Shown in pieces: positions 17,456 to 26,152 of a stretch of DNA of 64,000 nt. The DNA is from Mesorhizobium sp. L-8-3. GTDB lineage: Bacteria; Pseudomonadota; Alphaproteobacteria; Rhizobiales; Rhizobiaceae. Both the position numbers and the translations under genes were made by a program. How positions within the stretch are numbered: position 1 is the stretch's first letter; every line of letters starts with the position of its first letter. The stretch covers positions 3,473,501-3,537,500 of the forward strand of contig NZ_AP023262.1 in NCBI RefSeq assembly GCF_016756615.1. Reading direction: 5' to 3'. Under the pieces are notes generated by a model. The model made no database searches and was not told where the DNA came from. It worked only from the letters and a program-made list of their open reading frames with translations.

Positions 17456-17805
17456 CTCCCTTTGGCAAAGGGGGGTGCTACGCGCTGGGGCGGGTGCGCC
17501 CCCGGAAGCTGCGCCCGATTTGCCTAAACAGATCCAACTGTTTTTTCGCAAACTTGTCGGCGTCGTCGCAGGCTCTTGATTTGACATAGGTGCGAAACAG
17601 GCGGCCCAATCACCTATTGTCGGCACATCGACAAGGGTGCCGACAGCTGGAAGAGCCTACAGATGCTTTCGCCCCAACAGGAGGGTTGAAAGTGATGAGC
17701 GCTCCAAACCTCAATGCCCACCACAGACCAGATGAAATGCAACTGATCGAGGTGGTCGGTGGATGGATCGTGCGCGTGGTCGAGAACGGCTTGGCGGATC
17801 GCCGC
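17456..17805. other. Intergenic stretch without a supported gene
   Basis: Between the displaced terminator and the end of the amidohydrolase gene I see no convincing coding region. A 9-bp inverted repeat (TGTCGGCAC at 17618-17626, complement at 17637-17645) could be an operator or weak hairpin. Confidence 0.5.
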
Positions 17806-19044
17806 TCATCTCACAAGCTGCTCGACCGCTTGCGCGAGGACCCTGGCGCCGGCAAGGGCGTCGGTGGGCTCTATCCGTTCTGAAGGGTGATGACTCACTC
17901 CTTTCCAGCAGGGAATGAAAAGCATTCCTGTCGGACAGATCGCCTGGAGATGGCGGGCGTCGTGGCCGGCGCCCGATGCAATTCTCATCGCGGGAACATC
18001 TGCGCTGGATGCCGACTGAGCCAGCAGGTCCTGCATCTTCCCGGAAAAGGCCAGCGGCGCATCGTGGAGCAACTGCGTGACCCTGACATCGCACGCGCCG
18101 GCATGGTCTTTTGCGAGGGGTTCGACCAGGTCGCCGAGGCGAGCAAGAATGTCCGGGTCCGGGTGACGCAGGTCGATGGAAAACTCCACCCTGGCAGGCA
18201 CGACGGAGGGTGCGTTGGGCGAAACGGTGAAGTGACCGACGGTAAAGCGGACGATGTCTTCCTTGTCCCAGATGGCTTTCTGCAACGCGTCGACAATCGC
18301 GATCGCGGCAACGAGAGCGTCCTTGCGCGCCGACCTTGGCGACGTTCCCGCATGATTCTCCTCGCCTTCTATCGCCACCCGGAAGGTTCGCTTGCCCTGG
18401 ATGCCGGTCACAATTCCGACCGGAATGCCGAGACTTTCAAGGATCGGGCCCTGCTCGATATGCGCTTCGAGATAGCCTAGCGCCGGACGCTCCAACGGCC
18501 GTCGCGGCACATCCTTGTCACTGGCGAGAACACGCCCGACGGCGTCGCCGGCCGTGATTCCGTTCGCATCCTTGAGTCCATGGATCGCCTCCACGCTTCG
18601 CAGACCCGCGTAGCCGGCCGAACCCATCATGCCCGGTGCGAAACGGGAGCCTTCCTCATTCGTCCAGGCGACGACCTCGATGGCGCGTTTCGCGACGATG
18701 CCGGAGGATCTGATGGCTTCGGCGACCTCGAGCGCGGCGAGAACCCCGTAGACCCCGTCGAAGCGCCCGCCGGTCGGCTGGCTGTCGATGTGCGAACCGA
18801 TCAGGAGTGGCGGCAGGTCAGGGTCCTCTGCCTCAAGGCGCAGAAAGAGGTTGGCCAGACTGTCGGTGTAGGGAACGAGTCCGATATTCCGGCCCCATGC
18901 GACAAGCTGCGCCCTCGCTTCTATTTCCGTGTCGGAGAGGGCCGGGCGGTCGACGCCGCCCTCCGTCGTCTCGCCGAATCGGGCAAGCTGCATGAGGCGC
19001 CGCCACAGCCGCTCACCGTCGATGAAGTCCGATACCGCAGCCAC
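17806..19044 (-). CDS. M20-family amidohydrolase, N-carbamoyl-L-amino-acid hydrolase / beta-ureidopropionase type
   Basis: 412 residues with a GTG start 6 bp after the preceding stop. Dinuclear metal motifs are complete: IGSHIDSQPTGGRFDGVYGV near residue 85, AWTNEEGSRFAPGMMGSAGY near 130, LGYLEAHIEQGPILE near 195, and ASGAGHDARHLQA with GVSHHPSERIEP near the C-terminus. These define the hydantoinase/carbamoylase branch of M20 (N-carbamoyl-amino acid, ureidopropionate, allantoate or ureidoglycolate hydrolysis). It is the last gene of a tight four-gene operon. The choice among amide substrates cannot be made from sequence. Confidence 0.88.
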   Translation of the reverse strand: MAAVSDFIDGERLWRRLMQLARFGETTEGGVDRPALSDTEIEARAQLVAWGRNIGLVPYTDSLANLFLRLEAEDPDLPPLLIGSHIDSQPTGGRFDGVYGVLAALEVAEAIRSSGIVAKRAIEVVAWTNEEGSRFAPGMMGSAGYAGLRSVEAIHGLKDANGITAGDAVGRVLASDKDVPRRPLERPALGYLEAHIEQGPILESLGIPVGIVTGIQGKRTFRVAIEGEENHAGTSPRSARKDALVAAIAIVDALQKAIWDKEDIVRFTVGHFTVSPNAPSVVPARVEFSIDLRHPDPDILARLGDLVEPLAKDHAGACDVRVTQLLHDAPLAFSGKMQDLLAQSASSADVPAMRIASGAGHDARHLQAICPTGMLFIPCWKGVSHHPSERIEPTDALAGARVLAQAVEQLVR

Positions 19045-19050
19045 GACAGA

Positions 19051-19932
19051 TCAACTCGTGCGCATGATCTGTGCGGGGTTGGCGCGCGGGTCGCGCGGCA
19101 GCCACCGTTTCTGTTCCACCTGCGCCAGGAATTCTGCGACGAACTGGTTGAAAAGCGCGGGCTCTTCCAGATTGAGCGTATGACCGCTCTTGGGCAGGAT
19201 CGCGAGACCGCAGGCCTGGATGGTTTTCTTCATGAAGATGCCCGGCTGAAGGCAGTGGTCGTCCTCGTCGCCCACAAGAACCAGCGTTGGCGCAACCATG
19301 GCTTTCAGCTCCTCCTCCAGATCGTAGATCGAGGGGCGGCGGGCCTGCACCCCGCGCATGGTGTTGGCCGAGCCCACGGCGTCGTGCTCGCCAAGCTGCT
19401 TTCGGAATTCCTGCCAGCCGCGAGGGTCCTTCAGGAGATAGGCGATCCGCGATGCAGCCATGCCATAGACATGGGAAAACGCTTCCGAACCCTGCTCCTC
19501 GAACTGCCGAGCAACTTCCATGGAAACGTCGCGGAAATACTCCTCGAACTCCTTCTCCGCTCCGTAGCCCGCACCCGCTACCACGAGCGAAAGCACGCGT
19601 TCCGGATAGGCGAGGCCGAAGTGAAGCGTCGCGAAACCGCCCATCGACAGGCCAACCACATGCGCCCTGGCTATTTCGAGAGCGTCGAGGACATCGCGAA
19701 TGTCGTCGACGGCGCGCTTCTGGGAATATTTCCCGACGTCGGCGGGCACCTCGGAAGGGCTGTACCCGCGCGCGTTGAAGGTGATGCAGCGGTGCCGGCG
19801 GCTGAAGTGGCGCACCTGCGGCTCCCAGCTGCGCTGGTCTCCGCCGAACTCGTGCACGAAAATGATCGGCGCGCCTTCGCCGGCCTCTTCCACATGCAGA
19901 TTCACTCCATCGGTGGTGGTGATGAATGCCAT
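19051..19932 (-). CDS. Alpha/beta-hydrolase (3-oxoadipate enol-lactonase / haloalkane-type fold)
   Basis: 293 residues. Oxyanion PIIFVHEFGGDQRSWEPQVR near residue 25, nucleophile VVGLSMGGFATLH (Ser about 95), acid LVLVGDEDDHCLQPG (Asp about 220) and histidine ILPKSGHTLNLEEPALF (about 253) form a complete triad with the spacing of small-molecule alpha/beta hydrolases. It is third in the operon, 8 bp after the SDR gene. In this context it probably opens a lactone or cleaves an ester or amide intermediate before the M20 enzyme acts. A C-C hydrolase or dehalogenase cannot be excluded. Confidence 0.85.
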   Translation of the reverse strand: MAFITTTDGVNLHVEEAGEGAPIIFVHEFGGDQRSWEPQVRHFSRRHRCITFNARGYSPSEVPADVGKYSQKRAVDDIRDVLDALEIARAHVVGLSMGGFATLHFGLAYPERVLSLVVAGAGYGAEKEFEEYFRDVSMEVARQFEEQGSEAFSHVYGMAASRIAYLLKDPRGWQEFRKQLGEHDAVGSANTMRGVQARRPSIYDLEEELKAMVAPTLVLVGDEDDHCLQPGIFMKKTIQACGLAILPKSGHTLNLEEPALFNQFVAEFLAQVEQKRWLPRDPRANPAQIMRTS

Positions 19933-19940
19933 GGCGGGCC

Positions 19941-20723
19941 TCAGATGATCGAGCGACGGGAGGCGATGCCGCCATCCACGGTAACGATGGTGCCGGTCGT
20001 GTAGCCGGAGCGGTCGGAGGCCAGGAACACGATCGTGTCGACCACCTCGTCGACATGAGCGGGACGGCCGAGCGGATAGGTTGCGGCAAGCTCCATGTAG
20101 CGGCTTTCATCGCCATACATGCTCCTGGCCCGCTTCTTCAGCATGTTGTAGATGCGTCCCGTGTCCACAGGTCCTGGATTAACGCCGATCACGCGGATGT
20201 TGTCGTCGAGGCTGGCGCCGCCGAGAGCTTTGGTGAAGGCCATGAGGGAGGCGTTTCCCGTTACGCCGGCGATGTAGCGCGGGTCGAAAACCTCGCCGCC
20301 ATTGCCGATATTGTTGATGATCACGCCGCCGCCCCGGGCCTTGAGCCGCGCATAGACGAGCCGGCACAGGTTGATGTAGCCGAAAACCTTCAGCTCCCAG
20401 CCCGCGCGCCAGGCATCCTCATCCACGTCATACATGGTGCCGCTCGGGATGACGCCGGCATTGTTGACGAGGATGTCGATGTCGCCCGCTGCATCCACCA
20501 GGCGTTCGCATGCGCCTTTCTCGGTGATATCCATGGGGTGCACATGGACTGCGACATCGTGCTTGCGGGTGATCTCGCGAGCGAGTTGCTCGAGACGATC
20601 GGCGCTGCGCGCCGTCAGGTGCAGGTTCACGCCCTCTGCGGCCAGAGTGTAGGCAAGCCCCTCGCCAATGCCCTGCGAAGCGCCAGTGACGAGTGCCGTC
20701 TTGCCGGCCATACGAAGATCCAT
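19941..20723 (-). CDS. SDR-family oxidoreductase with non-canonical active site
   Basis: 260 residues with a strong AAGGAGG 8 bp before the ATG. Classical Rossmann signature ALVTGASQGIGEGLAY near residue 12, the DILVNNAGVIPSG block near 85, the IRVIGVNPGPVDTGR loop near 190 and a C-terminal YTTGTIVTVDGG are all clear. The usual Y-x-x-x-K is replaced: the site reads DPRYIAGVTGNASLMAFTKA, so no lysine follows the tyrosine. A subset of SDRs shares this pattern, so the enzyme may use a modified proton relay. It lies between the aminotransferase and the hydrolase, presumably acting on the aldehyde or keto intermediate. Confidence 0.85.
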   Translation of the reverse strand: MDLRMAGKTALVTGASQGIGEGLAYTLAAEGVNLHLTARSADRLEQLAREITRKHDVAVHVHPMDITEKGACERLVDAAGDIDILVNNAGVIPSGTMYDVDEDAWRAGWELKVFGYINLCRLVYARLKARGGGVIINNIGNGGEVFDPRYIAGVTGNASLMAFTKALGGASLDDNIRVIGVNPGPVDTGRIYNMLKKRARSMYGDESRYMELAATYPLGRPAHVDEVVDTIVFLASDRSGYTTGTIVTVDGGIASRRSII

Positions 20724-20761
20724 GGAAAATTCCTCCTTCTTGTTCTTTCAGGTAAAGGTGC

Positions 20762-21895
20762 TCAAAACAGCTTGACGTCTTCGTTCATTCCGCGGGCTTC
20801 TTCCACGGCCTTCGGCAGCAGAGCGCAGAATTCTTCCACCCACCCGGTCGGAACCGAAACGCTGACCTTGATGAACTGGTCGCCAAAAGCCTGGGTGTGA
20901 TAGCGGCCATGCCGGATCATGATGTTGTGGCGGTCCATCACCGCGCAGATCGCTTCCGGCCGTACGCCGGCTTCCTTGCATTCGATGACCAGGAAATTGC
21001 CGCTGGAGGGGTAGACCGGAACCGAGAGGCCGGGTATCGCCTCGGCCGCCTGACGGACCATCTCCTGGTTCTTGCGCAGTTCCGCGAGGACCTCGGGAAA
21101 CCACTCCTTCTTCACCTTCAGGCCGGCAATTGCGCCGCGCTGTGCGATGATGCTTGAACCAAGATTGTTGGGGGGCCCATCGGCCAGCATCTCGATCGTG
21201 TCGGGGGAGGCGACAAGCGCCCCCACGCGCAGGCCTGCAAATCCCAGCCACTTTGAGAAGCTCCAGACCGTGATCGTGCGTTCGGCATAGAACTGCGCGG
21301 CCAGCGTGTGGCTGTGCGCGAAATCGCGATAGGTGCAGTCCTGGATCAGCCAGCAGCCGGCCTTGCGCGCGATGTCCGCGATGACGCGGATTTCCTCTTC
21401 GGTCGCCGCGCAGCCGAGCGGGTTGTTCGGGTCGACGAGGTAGATGACTTTCGTTCGCTCCGTGATGGCGGCGGCAAGCCTTTCGGGAGCCAGCCGATAG
21501 TTGAATTCGGGACCGTAAATCGGAACCTGCACGACCGAAGCGCCGGCGGCCTTGGCGAACTTCATCGGCCACGCCCAGGTCGGATCGGTAGTAAGGAACT
21601 CGTCTCCCGGACCGCAAAGCATACGGCAGACATGATACAGACCCTGCACGGCGCCGTCGGTGACGAGCGTCGACATCCCGTTAAGACCAATGTCCTCAAG
21701 GATGAGATTGCGCAGTTCTTCAAGACCGAGAGGCGGCGCGTAAGCGTGGAACTCTTCGCCTCGCAGCGCGTCGATCATCGCCTGGATTACCGATTTGTGC
21801 GCGGGATGATGATTGGTGTTCTGGCCCATCCATCGAAGGTCGCCGTTGTTGACCAGCCGGTCGAAGTGGCTGTTTCTAAGCTCGAAATCACGCAT
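20762..21895 (-). CDS. PLP-dependent aminotransferase, class I/II
   Basis: 377 residues from the ATG at MRDFELRNSHFDRL. The open frame continues 99 bp upstream but through the operator region. Fold type I motifs are visible: PPLGLEELRNLILEDIG near residue 60, LVDPNNPLGCAATEEEI near 155, the aspartate contacting the PLP nitrogen in CWLIQDCTYRDFAH near 185, the Schiff-base lysine in ITVWSFSKWLGFAGLRVGAL near 215, and the C-terminal arginine region. It is the first gene of the operon, directly downstream of the triple operator, so it probably performs an early step on an imported amino compound. The donor and acceptor are unknown. Confidence 0.88.
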   Translation of the reverse strand: MRDFELRNSHFDRLVNNGDLRWMGQNTNHHPAHKSVIQAMIDALRGEEFHAYAPPLGLEELRNLILEDIGLNGMSTLVTDGAVQGLYHVCRMLCGPGDEFLTTDPTWAWPMKFAKAAGASVVQVPIYGPEFNYRLAPERLAAAITERTKVIYLVDPNNPLGCAATEEEIRVIADIARKAGCWLIQDCTYRDFAHSHTLAAQFYAERTITVWSFSKWLGFAGLRVGALVASPDTIEMLADGPPNNLGSSIIAQRGAIAGLKVKKEWFPEVLAELRKNQEMVRQAAEAIPGLSVPVYPSSGNFLVIECKEAGVRPEAICAVMDRHNIMIRHGRYHTQAFGDQFIKVSVSVPTGWVEEFCALLPKAVEEARGMNEDVKLF

Positions 21896-21950
21896 GCCTG
21901 CCGGTCTCCTCGCGCCCTCTGTGCGTTCGTTCTTCTGTGCCTCCGCGCCA

Positions 21951-22037
21951 TTTGGTATCCCAAATTCGCGATTTGGCATGCCAAAAGATTTCATTGGTGC
22001 GATTTTTTTTCAAGAGTTTATTGCTTGGTACGCCAAA
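21951..22037. promoter_or_regulatory. Three-copy GntR-type operator between divergent operons
   Basis: Three 14-bp dyads of the form YTTGGYANSCCAAA lie at 21951-21964 (TTTGGTATCCCAAA), 21972-21985 (TTTGGCATGCCAAA, a perfect palindrome) and 22024-22037 (CTTGGTACGCCAAA). The first two are 21 bp apart, on the same DNA face. The spacing and TTGG-N4-CCAA core resemble sites of FCD-type GntR regulators, and such a regulator is the last gene of the rightward operon (25262-25936). The region is AT-rich and must hold both divergent promoters. Confidence 0.75.
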
Positions 22038-22142
22038 ATCGATAATCATGATGCCGCAAAATCAAAAAGGGGACCGGTGTCTCTCCCGGACATCGGCAAA
22101 ACATCAAGTTCGGCAAAGCCGGCTTTTCAAATGGAGAACGAC

Positions 22143-23123
22143 ATGCGAATTCCATCTATCCTCGGTGCGCTCGGCCTTGGCCTCGCACTCGGCGCAGCGG
22201 CCTTCTCGGCTCCGGCAGCAGCACAAGATTTCCCCTCCGGGCCGATCACGCTGGTGGTCAACTGGCCGGCCGGTGGCGGCATGGATCGAGCCGGTCGCCT
22301 GGTCGCCGAATATGCCAAGAAGCACGTGAATGTTCCGATCGCTGTCATCAATGTGGATGGCGCGGGCGGCGCGACCGGGGTGCGTCATGTGGCCGACGCC
22401 AAGCCGGACGGCTATACGATCGGCATATTGGGGGCGAGCATCATCTCCAGCCAGTATGTGAACCAGAACGCGAACGCCATCGACGACATCGATTACCTGG
22501 CATTCTTCGGTCCAGATCCCGCAGCGCTCGAGGTGCGCTCCGATCTCGGCGTGAACTCGGTGGATGAGTTCATTGCCAAGCTCAAGGAAGCGTCCGGCAG
22601 CGTCAAGAATGGCAATGACGCCCCTGGCGGCGTTTCGCACATCGCCGCCGCCCTTCTCGAAGCCGAGACGGGCGTGAAGCTCTCCAAGGTTCCCTATCAG
22701 GGTTACGCGCCGACCGTGGCCGCGATCCTGTCGGGTGAGGTCAATTCCGCCACGCTTCCGGTGCACCAACTGATCGACCAGCACAAATCCGGCGAGGTGA
22801 AGATCCTTGGCGTGATGAGCACCGAACGCCATTTCATGGCGCCGGATGTGCCTACCTTCCAGGAGCTCGGCGTCGACCTCGTCGCCGGCGACTGGCGTGC
22901 GCTTTACGTTCCGAAGGGCATTCCCGAGGAACACAAGGCGGCATTGGAAAAGATGCTGGCCGACACGACCAACGATCCGGAATTTCAGGACGCCGCCAAG
23001 AAGATGGGATTTGTCATCACGCCTATGGACGCGGCGGAGACGACCGAGTTCGTGAAGAAATCCGACGCCGAACTCTATCCGATCCTGGTAGAAGCCGGTC
23101 TTGTGAAGGTCCGCGAGAAATAG
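22143..23123 (+). CDS. Tripartite tricarboxylate transporter solute-binding protein (TctC/Bug family)
   Basis: 326 residues from the ATG preceded by GGAGAACGAC. A signal peptide is evident: MRIPSILGALGLGLALG with an AFSAPAAAQ cleavage region near residue 28. The mature protein starts with the Bug signature FPSGPITLVVNWPAGGGMD, followed by GATGVRHVADAKPDGYTIG and the NDAPGGVSHIAAALLEAETG ligand loop. It captures a carboxylated solute in the periplasm and hands it to TctA/TctB. Position downstream of the triple operator and divergent from the catabolic genes suggests induction by the same ligand. Ligands of this very large family cannot be read from sequence. Confidence 0.92.
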   Translation: MRIPSILGALGLGLALGAAAFSAPAAAQDFPSGPITLVVNWPAGGGMDRAGRLVAEYAKKHVNVPIAVINVDGAGGATGVRHVADAKPDGYTIGILGASIISSQYVNQNANAIDDIDYLAFFGPDPAALEVRSDLGVNSVDEFIAKLKEASGSVKNGNDAPGGVSHIAAALLEAETGVKLSKVPYQGYAPTVAAILSGEVNSATLPVHQLIDQHKSGEVKILGVMSTERHFMAPDVPTFQELGVDLVAGDWRALYVPKGIPEEHKAALEKMLADTTNDPEFQDAAKKMGFVITPMDAAETTEFVKKSDAELYPILVEAGLVKVREK

Positions 23124-23158
23124 GCTATGCCAGGCGCTGGCCCCACAGGGAGACAGTC

Positions 23159-23674
23159 ATGATCGACTCGACGGAAAACGCAGGCTCGCGCAAGACGCGC
23201 CTGCATCTGGGGGGCGGGATCTTCTTCGGCCTGTGGGCCGGCTTCGGGTGGTATGGTCATCTCGGGAACGCCCAGCTTGGAGAGGATTTCGGCCTCGATC
23301 CGGGGCCGGGGCTTCTCCCGTCGATCGTTCTTTCCATGCTGACCCTGGGGGCGCTCGTTCTGGCCGGTATGGGCCTCGTTGAGCGCGTCAAATCGGGAGG
23401 ACCACTTCCCATCGATTGGGGAGCGATCCTGCGTGGCTCGGTCGCACCGGCGCTTTTGTGCCTTTCGCTTGCGGCCTACCTGCCGCTCGTCTGGGCGATC
23501 GGCTTCGTTCCGGCCACAATGCTCTATTCCGGACTTCTGATGGCTGCGCTCAGCCGCAACCAGCTCCGAGCCGCGCCCGGATCGGCACTTTTGTCGATCG
23601 TTGTCGGCGTTCTCGTATGCACCTCGCTAACATATGCGCTCTTCATCTATTGGATTGGCGTGCCGCTACGCTGA
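23159..23674 (+). CDS. Tripartite tricarboxylate transporter small membrane subunit (TctB)
   Basis: 171 residues with GGGAGA before the ATG. Four hydrophobic segments: LGGGIFFGLWAGFGWYG, LLPSIVLSMLTLGALVLAGM, APALLCLSLAAYLPLVWAIG/FVPATMLYSGLLMAAL and LLSIVVGVLVCTSLTYALF, as expected for TctB. The LGEDFGLDPGPGLLPSIV stretch between the first two is characteristic. It partners with the large subunit encoded next to form the sodium- or proton-coupled importer. Confidence 0.9.
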   Translation: MIDSTENAGSRKTRLHLGGGIFFGLWAGFGWYGHLGNAQLGEDFGLDPGPGLLPSIVLSMLTLGALVLAGMGLVERVKSGGPLPIDWGAILRGSVAPALLCLSLAAYLPLVWAIGFVPATMLYSGLLMAALSRNQLRAAPGSALLSIVVGVLVCTSLTYALFIYWIGVPLR

Positions 23675-23710
23675 GACAGCAGCGCCAAAACCGGAAATGG
23701 AAGGGGGCTC

Positions 23711-25219
23711 GTGGCCGTGTTCTTTGAATTCGCAAGCCAATTCGCTAATATCTTCTCCGATCCCCACATGCTGTTTCTCGGCGCCGCGGGCACCGCGCTG
23801 GGCATCGTGTTCGGCTGCCTGCCAGGTATCTCTTCAACCATGGCGCTGGCGATCCTGCTGCCCATCTCCTTTTCGCTCACCCCGTTGGGGGCGATCATCT
23901 TCTTGATCGCCGTGTTTTCGGCAAGCGTGTTCGGCGGTTCCATTTCCGCGATCCTGATCAACATTCCAGGCACGCCTGGAGCGATTGTCACGCAACTTGA
24001 CGGATATCCCATGGCGCGCTCGGGCAGGGCGGGCGAGGCACTCTTCTATGCGCTTGGCGCTTCCACCCTCGGCGGCGTGATCGGCCTCGTCGCCCTGATC
24101 CTGATTGCTCCGATCGTCGCGGGAGCCGCGATGCAGTTTCGCAGCCCGGAATTCGCCATGGCCACGGTCTTTGGCCTGACCTTGCTTGCCTATTCCACTC
24201 CCGGCGCCACTTTCCTGGGCATCCTCAGCGGCTGCATCGGGCTGATCTGCGGAATGGTCGGTTTCGACAGCCTCACGGATATCCCGCGCTTCGATTTCGG
24301 CACCAGCTGGCTGCAAAACGGCATCAACCTCGTGCCGGTGACCATCGGTCTCTTCGGCATCGCCGAGATCATGCGAAACCTGAATGTCGCCTCGCAAAGC
24401 GGAGCAACGGTGGCGCGTCGTATTGGCCGTGTCGTGCCGCCATGGAAGGAAATGCGCCGTCTCTGGAAGGCGGTTCTGCGCGGCTCGGGCATCGGAATCG
24501 CCGTTGGCGCCATACCGGCTGCAGGGTCTGCCATCGCGGTCGCGGTTTCCTATGCGCAGGAACAGCGCCTTTCCCCGCGAGGCAAGGATTTTGGGAAAGG
24601 CATTCCCGACGGGATCGTAGCGCCGGAGGCATCCAACAACGCCGCCGTCGGTGGTGCGCTCGTTCCGATGATGACCCTTGGCATTCCCGGCGACACCATG
24701 ACGGCGGTGCTGATGGGCGCGCTTTTGATCCATGGTCTGAGGCCAGGGCCGCAGCTTTTTGTAGAACACGCGGACTTCGTCGCTTCCGTCTATGTGGGGC
24801 TGTTCCTGGCCATACTCCTGACAGCGGCGATGGGCTTGCTGCTCATGCAGCAGTTCGTCCGGCTGATGCAGGCGCCGCGCCACATTCTCGTGGCGGCGAT
24901 CATTCTTCTGTGTGTGATCGGCTCCTTCACCATCCGCAACAACGTGGCGGATGTGGGCGTGATGATCGCCTTCTCAGTAATCGGTTTCGTCATGTACAAG
25001 CTGGAGATCCCGGTGGCTCCGCTGGCATTCGGCCTGATCCTTGGACCCATTCTGGAGGAAAACCTGCGCCGCTCTCTGATTGTGAGCGACGGCAGCTGGA
25101 TGGTATTCGTGGGGCGCCCCATCGCTTTGGCTATGCTCTTGCTCTCGCTAGCGGCGGTGCTGTATCCAGTTTTCGTGGCGTTGCGCCCGAAACGGGTAAG
25201 CGCCGACGCAGGAGAGTAG
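23711..25219 (+). CDS. Tripartite tricarboxylate transporter large membrane subunit (TctA)
   Basis: 502 residues, GTG start with AAGGGGG 4 bp upstream. About twelve membrane helices. Two hallmark loops are present: GTALGIVFGCLPGISSTMAL near residue 25 and the inverted-repeat partner GIGIAVGAIPAAGSAIAVAV near 265, plus the STLGGVIGLVALILIAPIV, PEASNNAAVGGALVPMMTLG and GIPGDTMTAVLMGALL segments typical of TctA. It is the transport channel of the TctCBA system. Full length and intact. Confidence 0.95.
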   Translation: MAVFFEFASQFANIFSDPHMLFLGAAGTALGIVFGCLPGISSTMALAILLPISFSLTPLGAIIFLIAVFSASVFGGSISAILINIPGTPGAIVTQLDGYPMARSGRAGEALFYALGASTLGGVIGLVALILIAPIVAGAAMQFRSPEFAMATVFGLTLLAYSTPGATFLGILSGCIGLICGMVGFDSLTDIPRFDFGTSWLQNGINLVPVTIGLFGIAEIMRNLNVASQSGATVARRIGRVVPPWKEMRRLWKAVLRGSGIGIAVGAIPAAGSAIAVAVSYAQEQRLSPRGKDFGKGIPDGIVAPEASNNAAVGGALVPMMTLGIPGDTMTAVLMGALLIHGLRPGPQLFVEHADFVASVYVGLFLAILLTAAMGLLLMQQFVRLMQAPRHILVAAIILLCVIGSFTIRNNVADVGVMIAFSVIGFVMYKLEIPVAPLAFGLILGPILEENLRRSLIVSDGSWMVFVGRPIALAMLLLSLAAVLYPVFVALRPKRVSADAGE

Positions 25220-25261
25220 CGATTTGTTGCTCTTGCTGTATCCGACAGGGTGGAGTGAACG

Positions 25262-25936
25262 GTGACCGATATGACTTCCCAGGCGAGCGAAATTGCTCGC
25301 CGCCTCGAAGATCAGATCGTTCGCGGAGAGCGCTCACCAGGCGCCCGTCTGGATGAACGTTCCCTTGCCGAGCATTTCGGCGTGTCGCGTACGCCGGTGC
25401 GCGAGGCGCTGCAATGGTTGGCGGCCCATGGCCTTGTCAGCCAGCGTGGCCGGCAGGGCGCACGTGTGGCCCAGCTCTCGGTTCCCGATCTGCTAGACGC
25501 GTTCTTCGTGATTGCCGAAATGGAGAGTATGGCTGCCCGTCAGGCGGCCCGGCGCATACGTCCCAACCAGCGCGAGCAACTCGTCGAATGCCATGAACGG
25601 TGCTCGGCGCTCGTTGAGGCCAATGATGCGGAAGGCTTCTATATCGAGAATCTCCGTTTTCACGCGCTGGTTCTGGAAGCTTCTCACAACCGGATTCTCA
25701 AAGAACAGATGGGAACCGTACGTGCGCTTACGGCTCCCTACCGCCGCTACGTCACGCATCAGCCCGGCCGCATGAAGGCTTCGATCACCGAGCATGGCAA
25801 CATTATCGAGGCGATCCTTGCCAGTGACGGAGAGACCGCAGCCCAGATGATGCGCGATCATGTCAATCTGCTCGGCGATGGCCTGAGCGATCTCCTGCAT
25901 CTGATGGCCTCTGAAAAGGAAGCCATGATGGGCTGA
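25262..25936 (+). CDS. GntR-family transcriptional regulator with FCD domain
   Basis: 224 residues, GTG start with GGTGGAG upstream. The winged HTH is clear: IARRLEDQIVRGERSPGARL, DERSLAEHFGVSRTPVREAL and GLVSQRGRQGARVAQLS at residues 10-75. The C-terminal FCD helical domain binds a small acid, usually with a metal ion held by residues such as D(x)3H and HxxH; NLRFHALVLEASHNR near 140 and EHGNIIEAIL near 180 fit. Last gene of the transporter operon, it is the likely ligand of the three dyads at 21951-22037, controlling both divergent operons and itself. Confidence 0.88.
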   Translation: MTDMTSQASEIARRLEDQIVRGERSPGARLDERSLAEHFGVSRTPVREALQWLAAHGLVSQRGRQGARVAQLSVPDLLDAFFVIAEMESMAARQAARRIRPNQREQLVECHERCSALVEANDAEGFYIENLRFHALVLEASHNRILKEQMGTVRALTAPYRRYVTHQPGRMKASITEHGNIIEAILASDGETAAQMMRDHVNLLGDGLSDLLHLMASEKEAMMG

Positions 25937-26152
25937 CATGCGGGATTATTCCCTCCCCATCTGCGCGGCGGCAACAAGCCTCCCGCCCAATGGCCCGCCG
26001 CAACGGCCCGCGTCTGACTTGCACCAGGCGCGGGCTTTTCTGCGTCAATACCAAGATCTGGCGATAGAGGCGCCCGAGCAAAAAACTTGCGCTATCGCGC
26101 GAGCGATGCACGCCAAGCGCGAACGGCTGCCGGAACCAGGAACCCGGCAGGC

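Noticed and set aside
17696-17883. Small + strand gene near MSAPNLNAHH
   Set aside because: Overlaps the 3' end of the amidohydrolase gene on the other strand and has no homology or convincing codon pattern outside that overlap.
19926-20900. Long + strand open frame
   Set aside because: Antisense shadow of the SDR and aminotransferase genes; the translation has no recognisable family.
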